Positions 21,501-29,500 of a stretch of DNA of 64,000 bases are shown here, in pieces. Position 1 is the stretch's first letter. Each line of letters opens with the position of its first letter. Below the pieces are notes generated by a model. That model was not told the origin of the DNA, did not search any database, and was given only the letters and a program-made list of their open reading frames with translations. The position numbers and the translations under genes are program-made. The stretch covers positions 23,632,001 through 23,696,000 of the forward strand of contig NC_092650.1 of assembly GCF_032118995.1 (NCBI RefSeq), read 5' to 3'. Source of the stretch: Asterias amurensis (lineage: Eukaryota; Echinodermata; Asteroidea; Forcipulatida; Asteriidae).

Positions 21501-23454
21501 ACATTATATGTGCTTTTCCAACAGCTGCGTTACTTTTTTGCTGTCTTTATGTGTACATGCAAAGACTGTAAACCGAGGACCACCCTTAGTTCTTGAATTG
21601 TTTGAACTGTGTTTTTAGCGACATCCCCTTTGGTTTTGTAAGCGAAAGCTAACACAGACTGTCACCGGTATGTCATTTACCCGGATCTCTTTTGTTAAAG
21701 TCATGCGGATTGAATGCGATAGGCGAGTTGACTCCTGCAGTGGTGCGTGTTAAAGCATGAGCCACTTGTGACGTTAATAGTGGATTGGGACGAATAGGCA
21801 TACACATTGTCTTAGGCTCTGCAATGTCATGCCTAAGATAGTGGTCAACAATTTTCTGCTTCAAAGGGTTTTGATACCTTTGTATATATGAAGTTTTTGG
21901 CCATGACATGGATCTCTACTCATTGTGAATAAAGATATATGTTACATAATTTACCTGTAGAAGTTTCAGCTTCATTAGTCTTTTTGAGAAAAGGTTTTTG
22001 AGAAAAAAGTGAAATTTACAGAACATTGTTTTCAGGAGAGTCGCGTACATACATTGTACATGCTCAATTAATATTTCGTCTCTGAGAGGAAAATTATTTG
22101 TGTGAGACTGTTTAACTTATTTCTCTAAATATACAGCACCTCATCACGTAATATTTTAAGAAAAGCTTTCTACATTAACTTTCTTCAAACCGTGTGAGTT
22201 AAATGATAATCTGGACGATGTGTTTTGTGTCTTACAAAAAGTATACCCAAACCTTATTTAAAGCAGGAGACACTTATGACATTAGTTGAAGAGGACGAAA
22301 AGGCAAACACATTGTCCTAATAGGCTCTGTCATGCCAAAAATAGAGCGTAACAACATTTTCCGCTTAAAAAGGGGTTGTTTAATTCGGTTTTTGGAACCG
22401 TTCGATTGTTTCGTTTCAAATGAAACCTGTGAAAATTTCATTTCAAAAGATGGTCTCGTTTCACCGAAACTTTAGCCTTTAGTCAAGGCGCACGCGACAC
22501 CCCCAGATGTCAAGCACGACCGTTATTGTCACGCACGAAAAAGACCAGCGCGAGCGGCGGAGCCGCGAAGCGCCCTTAGCAACTCGTTTTGAGACCTTTT
22601 ATTTTTCTTTACTTTTTGCCACAGATTTTGGTGGGAGAAATGTAATGCATAATGAATGAGCGTGGTGAGTTTTTGGCCAATAAGAAGACGCAATGCCACA
22701 GATCACACGCCGCTTGCATGCCCAATAACCCACACACAGATAATGGTGTTCTAAAAAGTCACGTGCTGAGGGCAACACACAGAAGGCGCATATATGAATA
22801 ACTAATTAGATAAACGAGTTGCGTAAGGCGCTTCGCGGCTTCGCCGCTCGCGCTGGTCTGTTTTCGTACGTGATATCTGGGGGTGCCACCGCCTCGTGCG
22901 CCTTGGTTACCGAAACTTCGGATGCGAAAATGTCCGCGAAAGAATAATACGTATAGGAATACAATCTGAGGTACCATGTCAAAAAAATTGCACATGTTTG
23001 TACATGTTAGGCCTAGCCGCAAACATAACTTGCTGTGCTCCTTTTTTGCCAAAGTGGCTCTTTATGGATCCAGTTCTATTGTCCATATAGGCTAGTTGAA
23101 AAGCTTGTGCATATGTGGTTACTACAAACTAAAGTATCTCGATCGTTTTTCGCTTCTGGTTTCTATTGATCTACTTTAATAAACTTTTACCCGTTTAAGT
23201 GTTTCTTACGCCTGATCTTTAATAATCCCCCCCGAATCATATCCCAAAATATTCAGGATCTTTTCAGCAAGTGTGTGTGCTTGGGGATGTGTTGCTTTCG
23301 CACGAGTTGTTTTGTTGTAAATCTTTTTAGTAAAAACTGTAATAATTTGCCGCTGTACATGTTAGCAAATATATTTGGAGAATAAGTTCTGTACTCACTG
23401 AACACCAGCGACTTCAAGCGCCAAGAAAATAATCAAAAACTTGATTACGACCAT
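931..23454 (-). CDS. Secreted EGF-containing modular extracellular protein, 20 coding exons, 3' end outside window
   Basis: Hand-built model with GT-AG junctions. Exon lengths are 56, 84, 65, 102, 138, 105, 255, 142, 214, 181, 294, 370, 127, 171, 207, 275, 145, 219, 151 and 278 bp, in total 3,579 bp or 1,193 open codons. Residues 1-18 are a signal peptide. About 19-68 is a cysteine-rich block (CSYGCSQRYTTSCGFWGG). About 69-183 holds EGF-like modules (CQNGGTC; CLNGACTCTAGFSGTDC). The rest is a long beta-rich region with recurring Fn3-like motifs: VDTSPPQAGVVHDG, IDTSPPELS, VDTTPPMFVG, and acidic SDEDSSIFDYEIG or TDNEDAGLSYQVCIG strands. Similar TPP/DG-motif repeats occur in large invertebrate extracellular proteins; I do not recognise a named orthologue. 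The last visible exon ends in phase 0 at a GTATGT donor, so more exons lie to the left. Adhesion or matrix function is inferred from architecture only. Confidence 0.85.
1246..1412. repeat. Dispersed repeat (ACATTGCATGGTGAGGTAT family), copy 1
   Basis: Shares long blocks with 34119-34285: GGTTTGCGGTAACACC, GTGTGTATCTACTTGC, GGTAGAGT and GTTCGGGAGACT. About 165 bp; family not recognised. Confidence 0.6.
1790..2062 (-). mobile_element. GGCAGTGGACAC TIR element, degraded partial copy
   Basis: Antisense fragments match the internal parts of the family (GGAGAGCTGTTG, TCTGAAAGCACACGAA, GGGATACATCAAGTGAGAA). Lies in the intron after exon 19. Confidence 0.5.
2226..2376 (-). CDS. Exon 19, TTPP-motif repeat
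   Basis: Encodes GPIIVDTTPPMFVGRILVHL and FTDNEDAGLSYQVCIG. I chose donor GTGAGA at 2220-2225 over a later GTAAAA because only it keeps phase with exon 20 and makes the natural YQVCIG-HTRGG join. Confidence 0.85.
2470..2677 (+). mobile_element. GGCAGTGGACAC TIR element, 3' half
   Basis: Contains CTTCAGAGGGAGCTGTTTCTC and the terminal GAGTAATTACCAAAACGTGTCCA. The left half is missing. Confidence 0.55.
2766..2984 (-). CDS. Exon 18, Fn3-like module
   Basis: 73 codons, phase 0 at both ends. Encodes ILSWSGSDEDSSIFDYEIGL and NVFFLVVKAVNKAQLAHSK. Acceptor AATTCCAG, donor GTATGT. Confidence 0.87.
3384..3528 (-). CDS. Exon 17
   Basis: Encodes SKVTVVSDITLYPGQGILND and INCQWTSGIEEKFFLPTHKH. Acceptor TATTCAG, donor GTAAGA, phase 0 out. 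Confidence 0.8.
3640..3975. mobile_element. Foldback element, GTGTAAGTTTA family
   Basis: Near-perfect inverted arms: CTTACACCATTTGAAGATAA on the left and AAACGGTGTAAGTTTAG on the right, with matching GAGGTGC/GCACCTC blocks inside. Single-armed relatives lie at 5020-5115, 22020-22256 and 33300-33470. Confidence 0.6.
3985..4145. mobile_element. TTTCACGAAACGCTA family TIR element, copy 1
   Basis: Ends GCGTTTCGTGAAATCGG, with internal CTTAGGACGAGTTAA and TACTCGTCCCAACTCGAG. Related copies at 36495-36662 and 40036-40204. Confidence 0.5.
4550..4824 (-). CDS. Exon 16, TSPP-motif repeat
   Basis: Encodes MYFITVIAYNRALEPSVPIC and then SDGVMIDTSPPELSNISIS. Acceptor TTCATAG, donor GTAATA. The initial ATG codon is internal, not a start. 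Confidence 0.86.
5020..5115. mobile_element. GTGTAAGTTTA family fragment
   Basis: Has GTGTAAGTTTAATTTAAATC and CAAAAAGTACCAAGACCCTT, matching the right arm of 3640-3975. Confidence 0.45.
5159..5365 (-). CDS. Exon 15, TSPP-motif repeat
   Basis: 69 codons, phase 0 at both ends. Encodes ITVDTSPPQAGVVHDGMPG and HWEGFFDRESGVKFYEYLYD, the clearest copy of the repeated module. A phase 0-0 exon is a natural unit for module duplication. Confidence 0.88.
5408..5740 (+). mobile_element. GGCAGTGGACAC TIR element, old copy
   Basis: Retains GACACCTTTGGTAATAATCAA at the left, CTTCAGATGGAGCCGTTTCTC inside and GAGTAATGGCCAATAGTGTTTCC at the right. Diverged. Sits between exons 14 and 15. Confidence 0.55.
5803..5973 (-). 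CDS. Exon 14
   Basis: 57 codons, phase 0 at both ends. Encodes a cysteine cluster (EDCDPVTCMCVPGGDC) and FDYYIMLTVTNHARLVTSQT, an Fn3-like final strand. Confidence 0.82.
6464..6590 (-). CDS. Exon 13
   Basis: Encodes VEFRTYDIHSGVRTIEWRLF. Acceptor TCTATCAG after a T-rich tract, donor GTAAAA. Phase 0 out. Confidence 0.8.
7183..7552 (-). CDS. Exon 12, largest exon
   Basis: 370 bp. Encodes ITQFRVFSDIDHRGG, then SIRFWVEARDIAGHFVRDT and SSPPIIEDFWLV. The acceptor is a GAGCAG tandem site, so the first codon (CAG/GCA region) can be in or out without a frame change. Confidence 0.85.
7553..8142. other. Intron 11, no gene or named repeat seen
   Basis: A 147-codon antisense ORF crosses 7641-8084, but its composition is intron-like and it matches no pattern I know. 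Confidence 0.5.
8143..8436 (-). CDS. Exon 11
   Basis: 294 bp. Encodes VYSIVLTAVDNGGNTRLARR and then FVFLDDDQNDVTI, like the end of an Fn3-type domain followed by the next linker. Donor GTGAGT. Confidence 0.85.
8529..8706. mobile_element. CCCGGTTCAT...GAATGCG TIR element, copy 1
   Basis: Left end ACCCGGGTTCATTCTTCCTG and right end AAGTATGATCCGGGCTTTA are inverted repeats. Internal CTGCGAATGCG/CATTCGCATTC. Same family as 12843-13002. Confidence 0.6.
8757..9070. repeat. CGATATATCG-rich element
   Basis: The left end GGGCGATATCGATTTA and right end CGATATTTCG-like blocks flank a unique core. The right part is a tandem of CGCGATATAT (about 9010-9056). The palindromic units look like subterminal repeats of a DNA transposon; inference. 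Confidence 0.5.
9137..9523 (+). mobile_element. GGCAGTGGACAC TIR element, full-length
   Basis: 387 bp between TTAAAGGCAGTGGACACTAT and its inverted copy ATAGTGTCCACTGCCTTTAA. A central palindrome reads TTGATTTCGAGACCTCAA. Too short to encode a transposase, so non-autonomous. Confidence 0.8.
9524..11116. other. Part of intron 10, mostly unique
   Basis: Contains an (AT)n run at about 9829-9848 and a pair of similar short segments with GGGTGCAAGTGCATCCTG (10472 and 10516). Otherwise nothing recognisable. Confidence 0.4.
11117..11233. mobile_element. Small foldback element
   Basis: ACTCGTTCTTAAACATCCG on the left and CGGCCGTTTAAGAACTCGT on the right are inverted, with TTTAAAACC/GGTTTTAAA inside. 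Confidence 0.5.
11365..11545 (-). CDS. Exon 10, Fn3-like strand block
   Basis: Encodes FTVTWEGWVDNLSGIKEFNL, the W-x-G-x-x-D-x-x-S-G-I pattern that recurs in exons 15 and 18. Donor GTAAGT, phase 1 out. Confidence 0.83.
11693..11906 (-). CDS. Exon 9
   Basis: Encodes LRYDVTTVSGGHMRLYDRD and YSTFTFDFDDPYHCVDVVSG. It ends in phase 0 at donor GTAAGG. Acidic DFDD could bind calcium; that is inference. Confidence 0.85.
12190..12345 (+). mobile_element. LINE fragment, C-terminal end of reverse-transcriptase ORF
   Basis: The plus frame from about 12218 to 12342 encodes FQYAAVQLWNSLPEVVKQA and FKTRLKTYLFTLYNNC then a stop. The WNSLP...FK..LK.YLF motif is the usual C-terminus of non-LTR retrotransposon ORF2. 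5'-truncated, in antisense orientation to the host gene. Confidence 0.65.
12397..12537. repeat. Compound triplet repeat (TTG)n-(CTG)n-(CCG)n-(TTG)n
   Basis: Uninterrupted triplets: TTG, then four CTG/GCT units, about eleven CCG, then TTG and TTA. In the host transcript this is a CAA/CGG tract starting about 22 nt after the donor of exon 8. Confidence 0.9.
12560..12701 (-). CDS. Exon 8
   Basis: Encodes ATTSIYAIGTTSSCSTGSRD and then TCDHSFTINYSSWTPATGD. Its donor GTAAGT lies only about 22 nt from a long intronic triplet-repeat tract. Confidence 0.8.
12843..13002. mobile_element. CCCGGTTCATACTTCCTG TIR element with internal tandem, copy 2
   Basis: Ends AAGCCCGGTTCATACTTCCT and AGGAAGTATGAACCGGGCTT are exact inverted repeats. 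The core is a tandem of the 6-12 bp unit GCGAATGCGAAG, about ten GCG-AAT/GAT units. Confidence 0.75.
13529..13783 (-). CDS. Exon 7, beta-rich region
   Basis: 255 bp fully open. Encodes Ser/Thr-rich sequence including TDTVYTNIRDFTEIQILT and YIDRIRLGVVSATASAVVN. No cysteines, so it starts the part after the EGF modules. Donor GTGAGT. Confidence 0.8.
14290..14394 (-). CDS. Exon 6, EGF-like domain
   Basis: Encodes QCSWRTDSNACYPGSCLNG, then ACTCTAGFSGTDC, a clear EGF-like domain with its C-terminal CxCxxGFxGxxC. Donor GTGAGT. Confidence 0.88.
14655..14795. mobile_element. Foldback element with GATGGATTGCAGT arms
   Basis: Left arm ATAGATGGATTGCAGT...GACCGCCATCTTTGAT. Right arm AAAGATGGCGGTCATTGG...ACTGCAATCCATCTAT. 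Confidence 0.6.
14990..15128. mobile_element. Foldback element next to exon 5 donor
   Basis: GTATGACGCCACCACTTTTTC on the left is inverted as GAAAAAGTGGTGGCGCCATAC on the right. A related piece lies at 31096-31190. The right end is within 10 bp of the exon 5 splice donor. Confidence 0.6.
15138..15275 (-). CDS. Exon 5, cysteine-rich module
   Basis: Encodes LCTQIDNCLAGFCSN followed by CDNCDGEYGASFGY. The phase requires the acceptor GAAG before TGTGTAC rather than the closer CACAG. Donor GTGAGT. Confidence 0.78.
15276..15940. other. Intron 4, nothing recognised
   Basis: No ORF, TIR or tandem repeat that I can support. Confidence 0.4.
15941..16042 (-). CDS. Exon 4, EGF-like domain
   Basis: Encodes an EGF-like pattern: ICFGSTTCQNGGTC, then CSYCNRGYYSPRCN. 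Six or more cysteines have EGF spacing. Donor GTAAGT. Confidence 0.85.
17082..17146 (-). CDS. Exon 3, cysteine-rich module
   Basis: Encodes DITCYKCCVGWQGDVGANC followed by PT, in phase with exon 2. The Cys and Trp/Gly spacing resembles the tail of an EMI-like or EGF-like module. Donor GTAAGT. Confidence 0.8.
17702..18004. mobile_element. Large foldback element
   Basis: About 115-bp arms: GACGTCAATCGAGGCAGACT...CAAGTCGTGAGTT on the left, AACTCACGACTTGG...AGTCTGCCTCAATTGACGTC on the right, separated by about 70 bp. A stable hairpin if transcribed. Confidence 0.7.
18569..18920 (+). mobile_element. AAGCCATTGGACACTTT element, copy 1
   Basis: Shares CAAATAACTTACAGGGTTTACAGAAGG-like, GGCGAAACGTGCGGAAAC and ACGAAGTGTGGGCCTT blocks with 31514-31888, 37525-37872 and 45572-45890. 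A central palindrome reads AATTCTCGATATCGAGAAT. Confidence 0.75.
19421..19793 (+). mobile_element. GGCAGTGGACAC TIR element, diverged
   Basis: Left end AAGGCACTGGACTCGTTTGG, right end ATCGTGTCCGAGGCCTTT. Internal CTTCAGAGGGAGCCGTTTCTC is conserved. About 170 bp from exon 2. Confidence 0.65.
19964..20047 (-). CDS. Exon 2, cysteine-rich module
   Basis: Phase 2 in and phase 2 out, 84 bp. Encodes a Cys-rich stretch with CSYGCSQRYTTSCGF and ending CTRYR across the junction. The acceptor is TTGTTTACAG and the donor GTTTGT. It is homologous to the exon at 26463-26546. Confidence 0.8.
20310..21014. mobile_element. CCTTTTCACACGA TIR element, copy 1
   Basis: Ends AAGGCCTTTTCACACGAGG and CGTGTGAAAAGGGCTTT. 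Imperfect inverted blocks (GGGTCCTTGGTCTTAAG / TTGGTCAAGACAACTGG) lie near each end. Same family as 34494-35176. No transposase frame seen. Confidence 0.6.
21069..21549. mobile_element. Large foldback element
   Basis: AAAGACAGCAAAAACAGCAAC at the left is mirrored by TTTTTGCTGTCTTTA at the right. Inner arms are AAAAGTGCCCATTCCC...GTTGCAGTAACTCCTAT and ATAGGAGTTACTGCAAC...GGGCACTTTT. Confidence 0.7.
21780..22385. repeat. Diverged local duplication
   Basis: 21797-21872 and 22298-22375 share CACATTGTC, TAGGCTCTG, TCATGCC and ACAATTTTC(T/C)GCTT in the same order and spacing. Confidence 0.35.
22020..22256. mobile_element. GTGTAAGTTTA family fragment
   Basis: Has CAGCACCTCATCACGTAATATTTTAAG and GTCTTACAAAAAGTATACCC in family order. 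Confidence 0.45.
22475..22910. mobile_element. GC-rich foldback element
   Basis: Arms AAGGCGCACGCGACACCCCC...GCGCGAGCGGCGGAGCCGCG and CGCTTCGCGGCTTCGCCGCT...GTGCGCCTTGG are inverted. In intron 1, about 0.5 kb from exon 1. Confidence 0.65.
23399..23454 (-). CDS. Exon 1, signal peptide
   Basis: Encodes MVVIKFLIIFLALEVAGV plus two bases, then donor GTGAGT. It has a basic residue near the start and a hydrophobic core, as in a signal peptide. The ATG follows a purine-poor CATC context and is followed by G. The exon itself extends to about 23478. Confidence 0.8.
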
Positions 23455-23639
23455 GATGAACCTTGTCCAAAATCACACCTGTTAATAATAATACAAGAAA
23501 ATTCCCTTATGGTTAAAATGTTTCCACTATTCTTGAAGCATGTTATCCAAAATATTTCTTTCAAACTAATCTAACCCGGTAATTTCATTCCATGTAAAGC
23601 TAAATCCAAAATGAAAATGGGCTTTATTTATATACTCGT

Positions 23640-23873
23640 TACAATCTAACTTGAATAAACGGAATCAACAAAATGTTCAAAATGTAAGGGGTGTTTAATT
23701 TTTGTATATGTATTTTTTGTAATGACCATACGCTAACTCGAACTGCCTATTGCTACAATCAAACTTGAATAAACGGAAACATCAAAATGTTCAAACTGTA
23801 AAGGGTGTTTAATTTGTGTACAAATGTATATGTGTTTATAAAATGACCATACGCTAACTCAAACTGTCTATTG
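23640..23873 (+). repeat. Two-copy tandem duplication, about 118 bp unit
   Basis: Both units run CAATC(T/A)AACTTGAATAAACGG...GGGTGTTTAATTT...GACCATACGCTAACTC. Lies between exon 1 and the 5' UTR exon. Confidence 0.75.
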
Positions 23874-24100
23874 TAATGAATTCCTTGTGCATGTATAATT
23901 TTTGCATCGTTTCCTAAACCCTTGACTGCAACGTGATACTTACTTCTTCAAAACCTACACAATTATTAAATAAATAAACGAATGTAATAACAACCTCTTT
24001 TTGTGTGGTTTCCACCGTACCGTATATAGCAACCCCGTTTCGTTCTGCATTTCCAAAAAAGTTTTTGCAATATGAGCTAAACAAAATTAAAATGTCTTAC

Positions 24101-24148
24101 CTATTAACGTAGTTGGGGAATATTTCTTCTTCTGGCTTGCTAAATCCA
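24101..24148 (-). other. 5' UTR exon of the proximal transcript (right edge approximate)
   Basis: It ends at donor GTAAGA (minus strand, 24095-24100), just downstream of the TATA box. It would splice to the acceptor ending TTAACAG at 23479, leaving 24 nt of leader before the ATG of exon 1. Confidence 0.5.
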
Positions 24149-24170
24149 CACACTGTCCACCATTTTACAG

Positions 24171-24180
24171 CCTTTTATAT
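24171..24180 (-). promoter_or_regulatory. TATA box of the proximal promoter
   Basis: On the minus strand this reads ATATAAAAGG. It lies about 70 bp upstream of a GTAAGA donor that would end a short 5' UTR exon. A start site near 24,148 is inferred from the usual 25-30 bp spacing. Confidence 0.6.
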
Positions 24181-24743
24181 TTCAATAATCCACCCGGTTG
24201 TTGGATGATCAGAAGCGTACACCCTGCCTGACCAATATTCATTAGTCAAGTAAGTGACTATAATGACAAATAATCTCGCCGTCAACGCAGAGCTGTAACG
24301 TACACCTTTTATATACACGCACGACATTTGACCATGCCTGCTATTCCCAACAAATGCCTCAACAGATTGAACTTTGTTCACGCACGCGTGATAGCAACTT
24401 CCCATTTTAGTTTACGGATTGTGTTCGGTCTACGTGTAGTTTGGGTAGTCGTATGGGTAGCGAACCTTACCGTGACACGGCAAGCCAACTAATCACATAG
24501 TCAGCTCTTGCAAAAATATGCACCCACAAAAAAATAATGACATTTCAATTACTATCAATTTATTGGTATTTCACATCCACGTACAGAAGATTGATCGTAA
24601 CTCCAAATCGATCGTGTTTGTTTATTAGTTAAGTGTCAGTCAAGTAACAATACAAAATCACTATGGAAATAGCTTATGGTGAATGTATTGCTTTGTGAAA
24701 TCGGCCCCAGGGCTCAGACAAACAAAACCTTAACTCCACCAAC

Positions 24744-24892
24744 ATACGCCTCTCTTAATATTTACGCATGACGTCATAATTCTACCCCAAACGGCCAAGT
24801 CCTGTATCACTTGAAGTGGCTGCGCCCATCACCTCGTTTCGGGTTAGCATTGTGACGTACCTCATGCATAAATATTATGAGAGGCGTATAGA
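24744..24892. mobile_element. Small foldback element upstream of proximal promoter
   Basis: ATACGCCTCTCTTAATATTTACGCATGACG on the left (key part ACGCCTCTC) is inverted as CATGCATAAATATTATGAGAGGCGTAT on the right. About 0.6 kb upstream of the TATA box. Confidence 0.6.
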
Positions 24893-25304
24893 CCGCCTAT
24901 TCTCATAAATCACTTACATTTAATGCTAACAAAGTCCTGTAATCTTAACTTTAATCACAGTAACTATAAATTAAATATAACTATAATTTCAATATGAACT
25001 CACGCATGTTCGATGTGAAATTATTGCACAAATTAAGTTCATTTTTTGTGTACAACTTTCAACATGACATGGTGATATTATTGTTTACATGTATACATCT
25101 GATCGTACTGCTAATCGCCATAAACTATGCAAATCGCGCACGTATTCGAACACTTAACCACGTTGAATTACTTAGTTTCTCTTTTAGACCCTTTTTGGGT
25201 CTTCAGCCGCAAGTTACACAGTTCATAACTCTATAAGAAAATGAACCTAAAAGAGGAAAGTGGTGGCTTTTGCCACTGCTGCCCCCTCCCCCATAAAACA
25301 AAGC

Positions 25305-25692
25305 TCTTCAAGACAATAGACACTATTGGTAACTGTCAAAGACCAGTCTTCTCTCTTGGTGTAACCCAAAATATGCATAAAATAGCAAACTTGTGAAAAT
25401 TTGAGCTTAATCAGTCATCGAAGTTGCGAGATAATAATGAAAGGAAAAACACCCTTGTCACACAAAGTTGTGTGCGTTTAGATGGTTGATTTCGAGGCCT
25501 CAAATTCTAAACCTGAGGTCTCGAAATCAAATTCGTGGAAAATTGCTTCTTTCTCGAAAACTATGGCACTTCAGAGGGAGCCGTTTCTCACAATGTTTTA
25601 AACCATCAACCTCTCCCCATTACTCGTCACCAAGAAAGGTTTTATGCTAATAATTATTTTGAGTAATTACCAATGGTGTCCACTGCCTTTAA
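25305..25692 (+). mobile_element. GGCAGTGGACAC TIR element, near full-length
   Basis: Starts CAATAGACACTATTGGTAAC and ends CAATGGTGTCCACTGCCTTT. Central palindrome TTGATTTCGAGGCCTCAAAT is retained. Confidence 0.75.
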
Positions 25693-26462
25693 AGATGCAC
25701 GCCCTCGATTGGTTGAATAAGCGTGGGCGTATTCTGCGTGGAGCATTTCAACCAATAAAATGCGGTTTTTTTGCGTCGTGATCGTATCGTTTTTGTTACC
25801 GCTGCAGTGTGCCTCGGCTCTTGCAATAAATAGTCTCGCAAGCCAGTTGCTCATCAAAAGATCAATGAAGACCTATGATTGGCTGGGAGTTGTGTGTGGA
25901 CCTCAGTAACGTTGGTAGTCTTGGCACAAGGCTGATGAGGAGTGCGCGCTGTAGCAAATTACAACTGAGCGTGGTATCCGCTTTCTATCACGGACGTTTT
26001 GGGCCAAGACTACAATGTTGGTGGCCAAGTGCATGGGAGCTTTTGAAAATGTGTGTAGTTTGTACGCTGATCCGACTTGGTGGCTAGTGCTACGGCTATG
26101 CCTGGATTTTCCGCGTCATCATACGTTGCATTAGATATCATGTTATCAACACCCTTAGCAACAGTAGCCGAAGCCGCAATTCTAGCCGCTCAGTCGAATG
26201 TAGGCTTGACTCAAGTCCCAATCCCGTGCCATCCCAAGGAAACTACTGTTTTGTAATGCCCTGTTCTCGGGACCACATTATGACGGCGAGCGCGCACTGT
26301 ATTGTATGCCACGGGTTGTTTTATAGTAAGTTGGGGTGTGATATGCTTATGGGGACCTCTCACACGAGAATGGGATTTGAATCAAGTCTAACTCGAACGT
26401 GACTTAGATAAAAGGTTAAAATGTTCAGACCAAAATGTCCCTGACCCAACATGCAAACAAAC
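25693..26462. other. Stretch with no recognised feature
   Basis: Lies just downstream of exon 2' and would have to hold further exons if the distal set were a separate gene. I see no Cys-rich or Fn3-like exon on the minus strand. Confidence 0.4.
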
Positions 26463-26546
26463 CTGTAACGAGTACAACTTGACCATCCAGCGAAGCCACA
26501 ATCAGTCGTATAGCTTTGTTGACAGGTATAACCACAGATAGTACAC
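26463..26546 (-). CDS. Distal exon 2', cysteine-rich module homologous to exon 2
   Basis: 84 bp, phase 2 in and out. Encodes CTICGYTCQQSYTTDCGF and AGWSSCTRYR. Exon 2 has CSYGCSQRYTTSCGF and CTRYR. The donor GTTTGT is also the same as in exon 2. Confidence 0.72.
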
Positions 26547-29500
26547 CTACACGAAATTGTTACAAAATGAAATGTTTAAAATGTACGGAAGCGTTGTGCT
26601 GCCATATGAAGTTTTAAAAAATGGGATAATCTATCGTGTGCGTATAGAAGTTATCGTGTACGTACACGATGAGTGAGAAAAAGAAAACAAATTCATGTGG
26701 CGGATATACACTTCCGCAAAAATGCAAACAATGGGTTGGAAATATGATTTACCTAAATAACATTAAAACTGGTTTTCAAGCATTGCAAGAAGCAGGTCGA
26801 ACTTGGTCAAGTTTTTAGCTCTATAATAAAGAATTAAGAAAATAACGCTGTACATACGTTTATATAAAACAATATAAATAAACAAAATCGGGATCCCGTT
26901 TCTCTCCAATCTACAGTCAGATAGTTTTTCCCCTTCTTTTCAGACACATTAATGGGTTGTTCATCGTTGGTAATCCAATGTATTTGCCCATATGTCTATA
27001 AAACACGACCCCCCCCCCCCCCCCATATCACATCTTTTCATCCAAACTACCTTCGATGCGACAACCATCTCATAGTTATGTTTATTGATGTATGCCTTTG
27101 CTGATGACATTGTTGAATAAACGGAATAACATAACTCCAAATCAATATAAAAAAACAGACTCGGTACTCAACTGTGATAATGGTATCCTTGCCGAGACTA
27201 AGACGACGACGAAATACTTGAGAAAATTCATGACTGAAACCTAAACGGATATTTGCAAACGTCGAAAACCGGAGTTTTATACCACAAAACAAAGATGAAG
27301 GGACTTCAGAATCTAGAAAGATAAATAACATATACAAAATTCAGACTGGGTGATTCGAGATAGAGATATATAATCCAGACCTAGAGAGTGTTGAATGGGA
27401 AAGTGTTTTACTTATTAAGCCGACCTCAGGTCGACCTACGATATCTTGCGCCCGCAACAAACTGTCGCCGGTGTGGCGGCCTCAGAGCTCCGGCGTACTC
27501 AGAGCTCCGGGTGACGTCGCCGCGGAATTCGGCACGCAGTAATCACGGTCTCAGATCTCTGGCGTGCCAAGCTCTCCGGGACGACGTAGCATGCTGTCGT
27601 TGCGGGGTGAGTCTGCGGTGCTCTGCATGCTATACGATACCTCCCCGTACCTCCCCCGTACCGCCGCAAGTAAATCTTCGAGACCTGTCTTGTTATCGTA
27701 CGAGTGCTTTTTTCGAGGGGCAACCCTAAACCCTTTTCTGGCTTTCAGAAGATCCTTCTTTGTAATTCCCGCTCCTCAAATACTTGAGGACAATCCATTA
27801 TAACGGACAACCATTATAAACCAATGTAATGGTTTTTTTATTTATATTTTCTTCTGAATCAGAACAGGAAAACTTCACATCCTCGTATTCATTGAGACCA
27901 ATGCACTTTTTAATAACTTATTTAATGATGATTTACGAGGCAACTGGATCAGCACTGTAGCCCTGACCACCACTACCCTCTTCTGGTTTTCAGATGACCC
28001 TTCCGTGTAGCACCCACTCCTTAAATACGTTATTACGTGATTACTTTTTTCACATCTGTCGCATACTCTCCAACCTCCATGCTCCAACTCGTTCACCACA
28101 CGATATGGGCGCCGCCATGACAGCTACGAGAGTGTAGAACAAAACAGTCAGTCGACTCGGCACGGCGCTAAAATCGACTACTTTCGCTTGGTGTGCGCAG
28201 GCACGGCATGACGTAATACTGCCGTATTTGGTAATCTGGAGCTCTGAGTACGCCGGCGCTCCGAGACCGCCACACCAGCAACGCGCAGACAAGGGGCCGA
28301 TTTTACAAAGCAATAAAATTCATCGCAAGACAAATTTTCAGTTTCACCATAGTGATTTGTATGGTGACATCACATTTTACTAAGCAACTACGATTGATTT
28401 GCAATTACGATCAATCTTAGATCTTTGTGAACTCTGCCCTGCCAGTCACAACGACTGAGAAATCGTGCGCCTGCGATTGGTTCCCGACCAATGGGATCAC
28501 GTTGTACAAGTTGAAATCGTTTTACTCTTGCGACTGTAATTTTTTTCGAGCGGCGATTGTTTCAGTTTGTCTTAAAATTATCCCAGTTACGCTCAGGTTG
28601 TAAACAATTGCCGACTGAAAAGTTCCAGATTGCCTTAGCTCAAGCGCAGTGTGATCCTGAAAAATGAGTCAGTCGCCGGCTGTTTTTTGTTGACGCAAGG
28701 TCGACCTGGGGCCGGCTTTAGGTGCGTGGCAGCACATGCGAATTCTTGAGAACAGTACAATTTTGGTCCCCGCTTTAGTTTGGGTAAACTGAGCAATGCG
28801 GGTTTTGCATTCGATTATGTTGGACTTCCAGTGGTCACTGCTAATGCTAGGTTCCCAATGTCGAGCGTTTCGTAGCTGATCGTGGAATTATTGTTTTCCT
28901 TTTCTGAAATTCCACGTTTGCCCTTTCCATTCTCGCCTCTGATACCATTTGGGGCATCTCTAAAGAGCTATTAAAGACACTGGACGCTATTGGTAATTGT
29001 CAAAGACTAGTCTCCTCACTTGCTGTATCTCAACATATGCATACAATAACAGAGCTGTGATAATTTGAGCTCAATTGGTCGTCAAAGTTGCGAGATAATA
29101 ATGAAAGAAAAAAACACCCTTGTAACACGAAGCTGTGTGCTTTCATCAGATGCTTGATTTCGAGACCTCAAAATCTAATTCTGAAGTCTCGAAATCAAAT
29201 TCGTGGAAAAATACTTCTTTCTCGAAAACTACGCTACTTCAGAGGGAGCCGTTTCTCACAATGTTTTTTACTATCAACAGCTCCCCGTTACTCGCAAGTA
29301 AGGTTTTATGCGAATAATTATTTTGAGTAATTACCAATAGTGTCCACTGCCTGTAACAAAAATACAAGCAAACAGCAAATTGTCAGTAATGATAACTGTG
29401 CTCTCTTCAAGTCTACTACATCGCAGAATGAAGCGCATTATACTATCTTTGAAAACCTTGATTGAAAATTAAAGATGCTATGTCAGATTTTTGGCCCCAA

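Noticed and set aside
27388-27803. Overlapping 75-113 codon ORFs on both strands
   Set aside because: A GC-rich inverted-repeat element interior; no protein family pattern in any frame.
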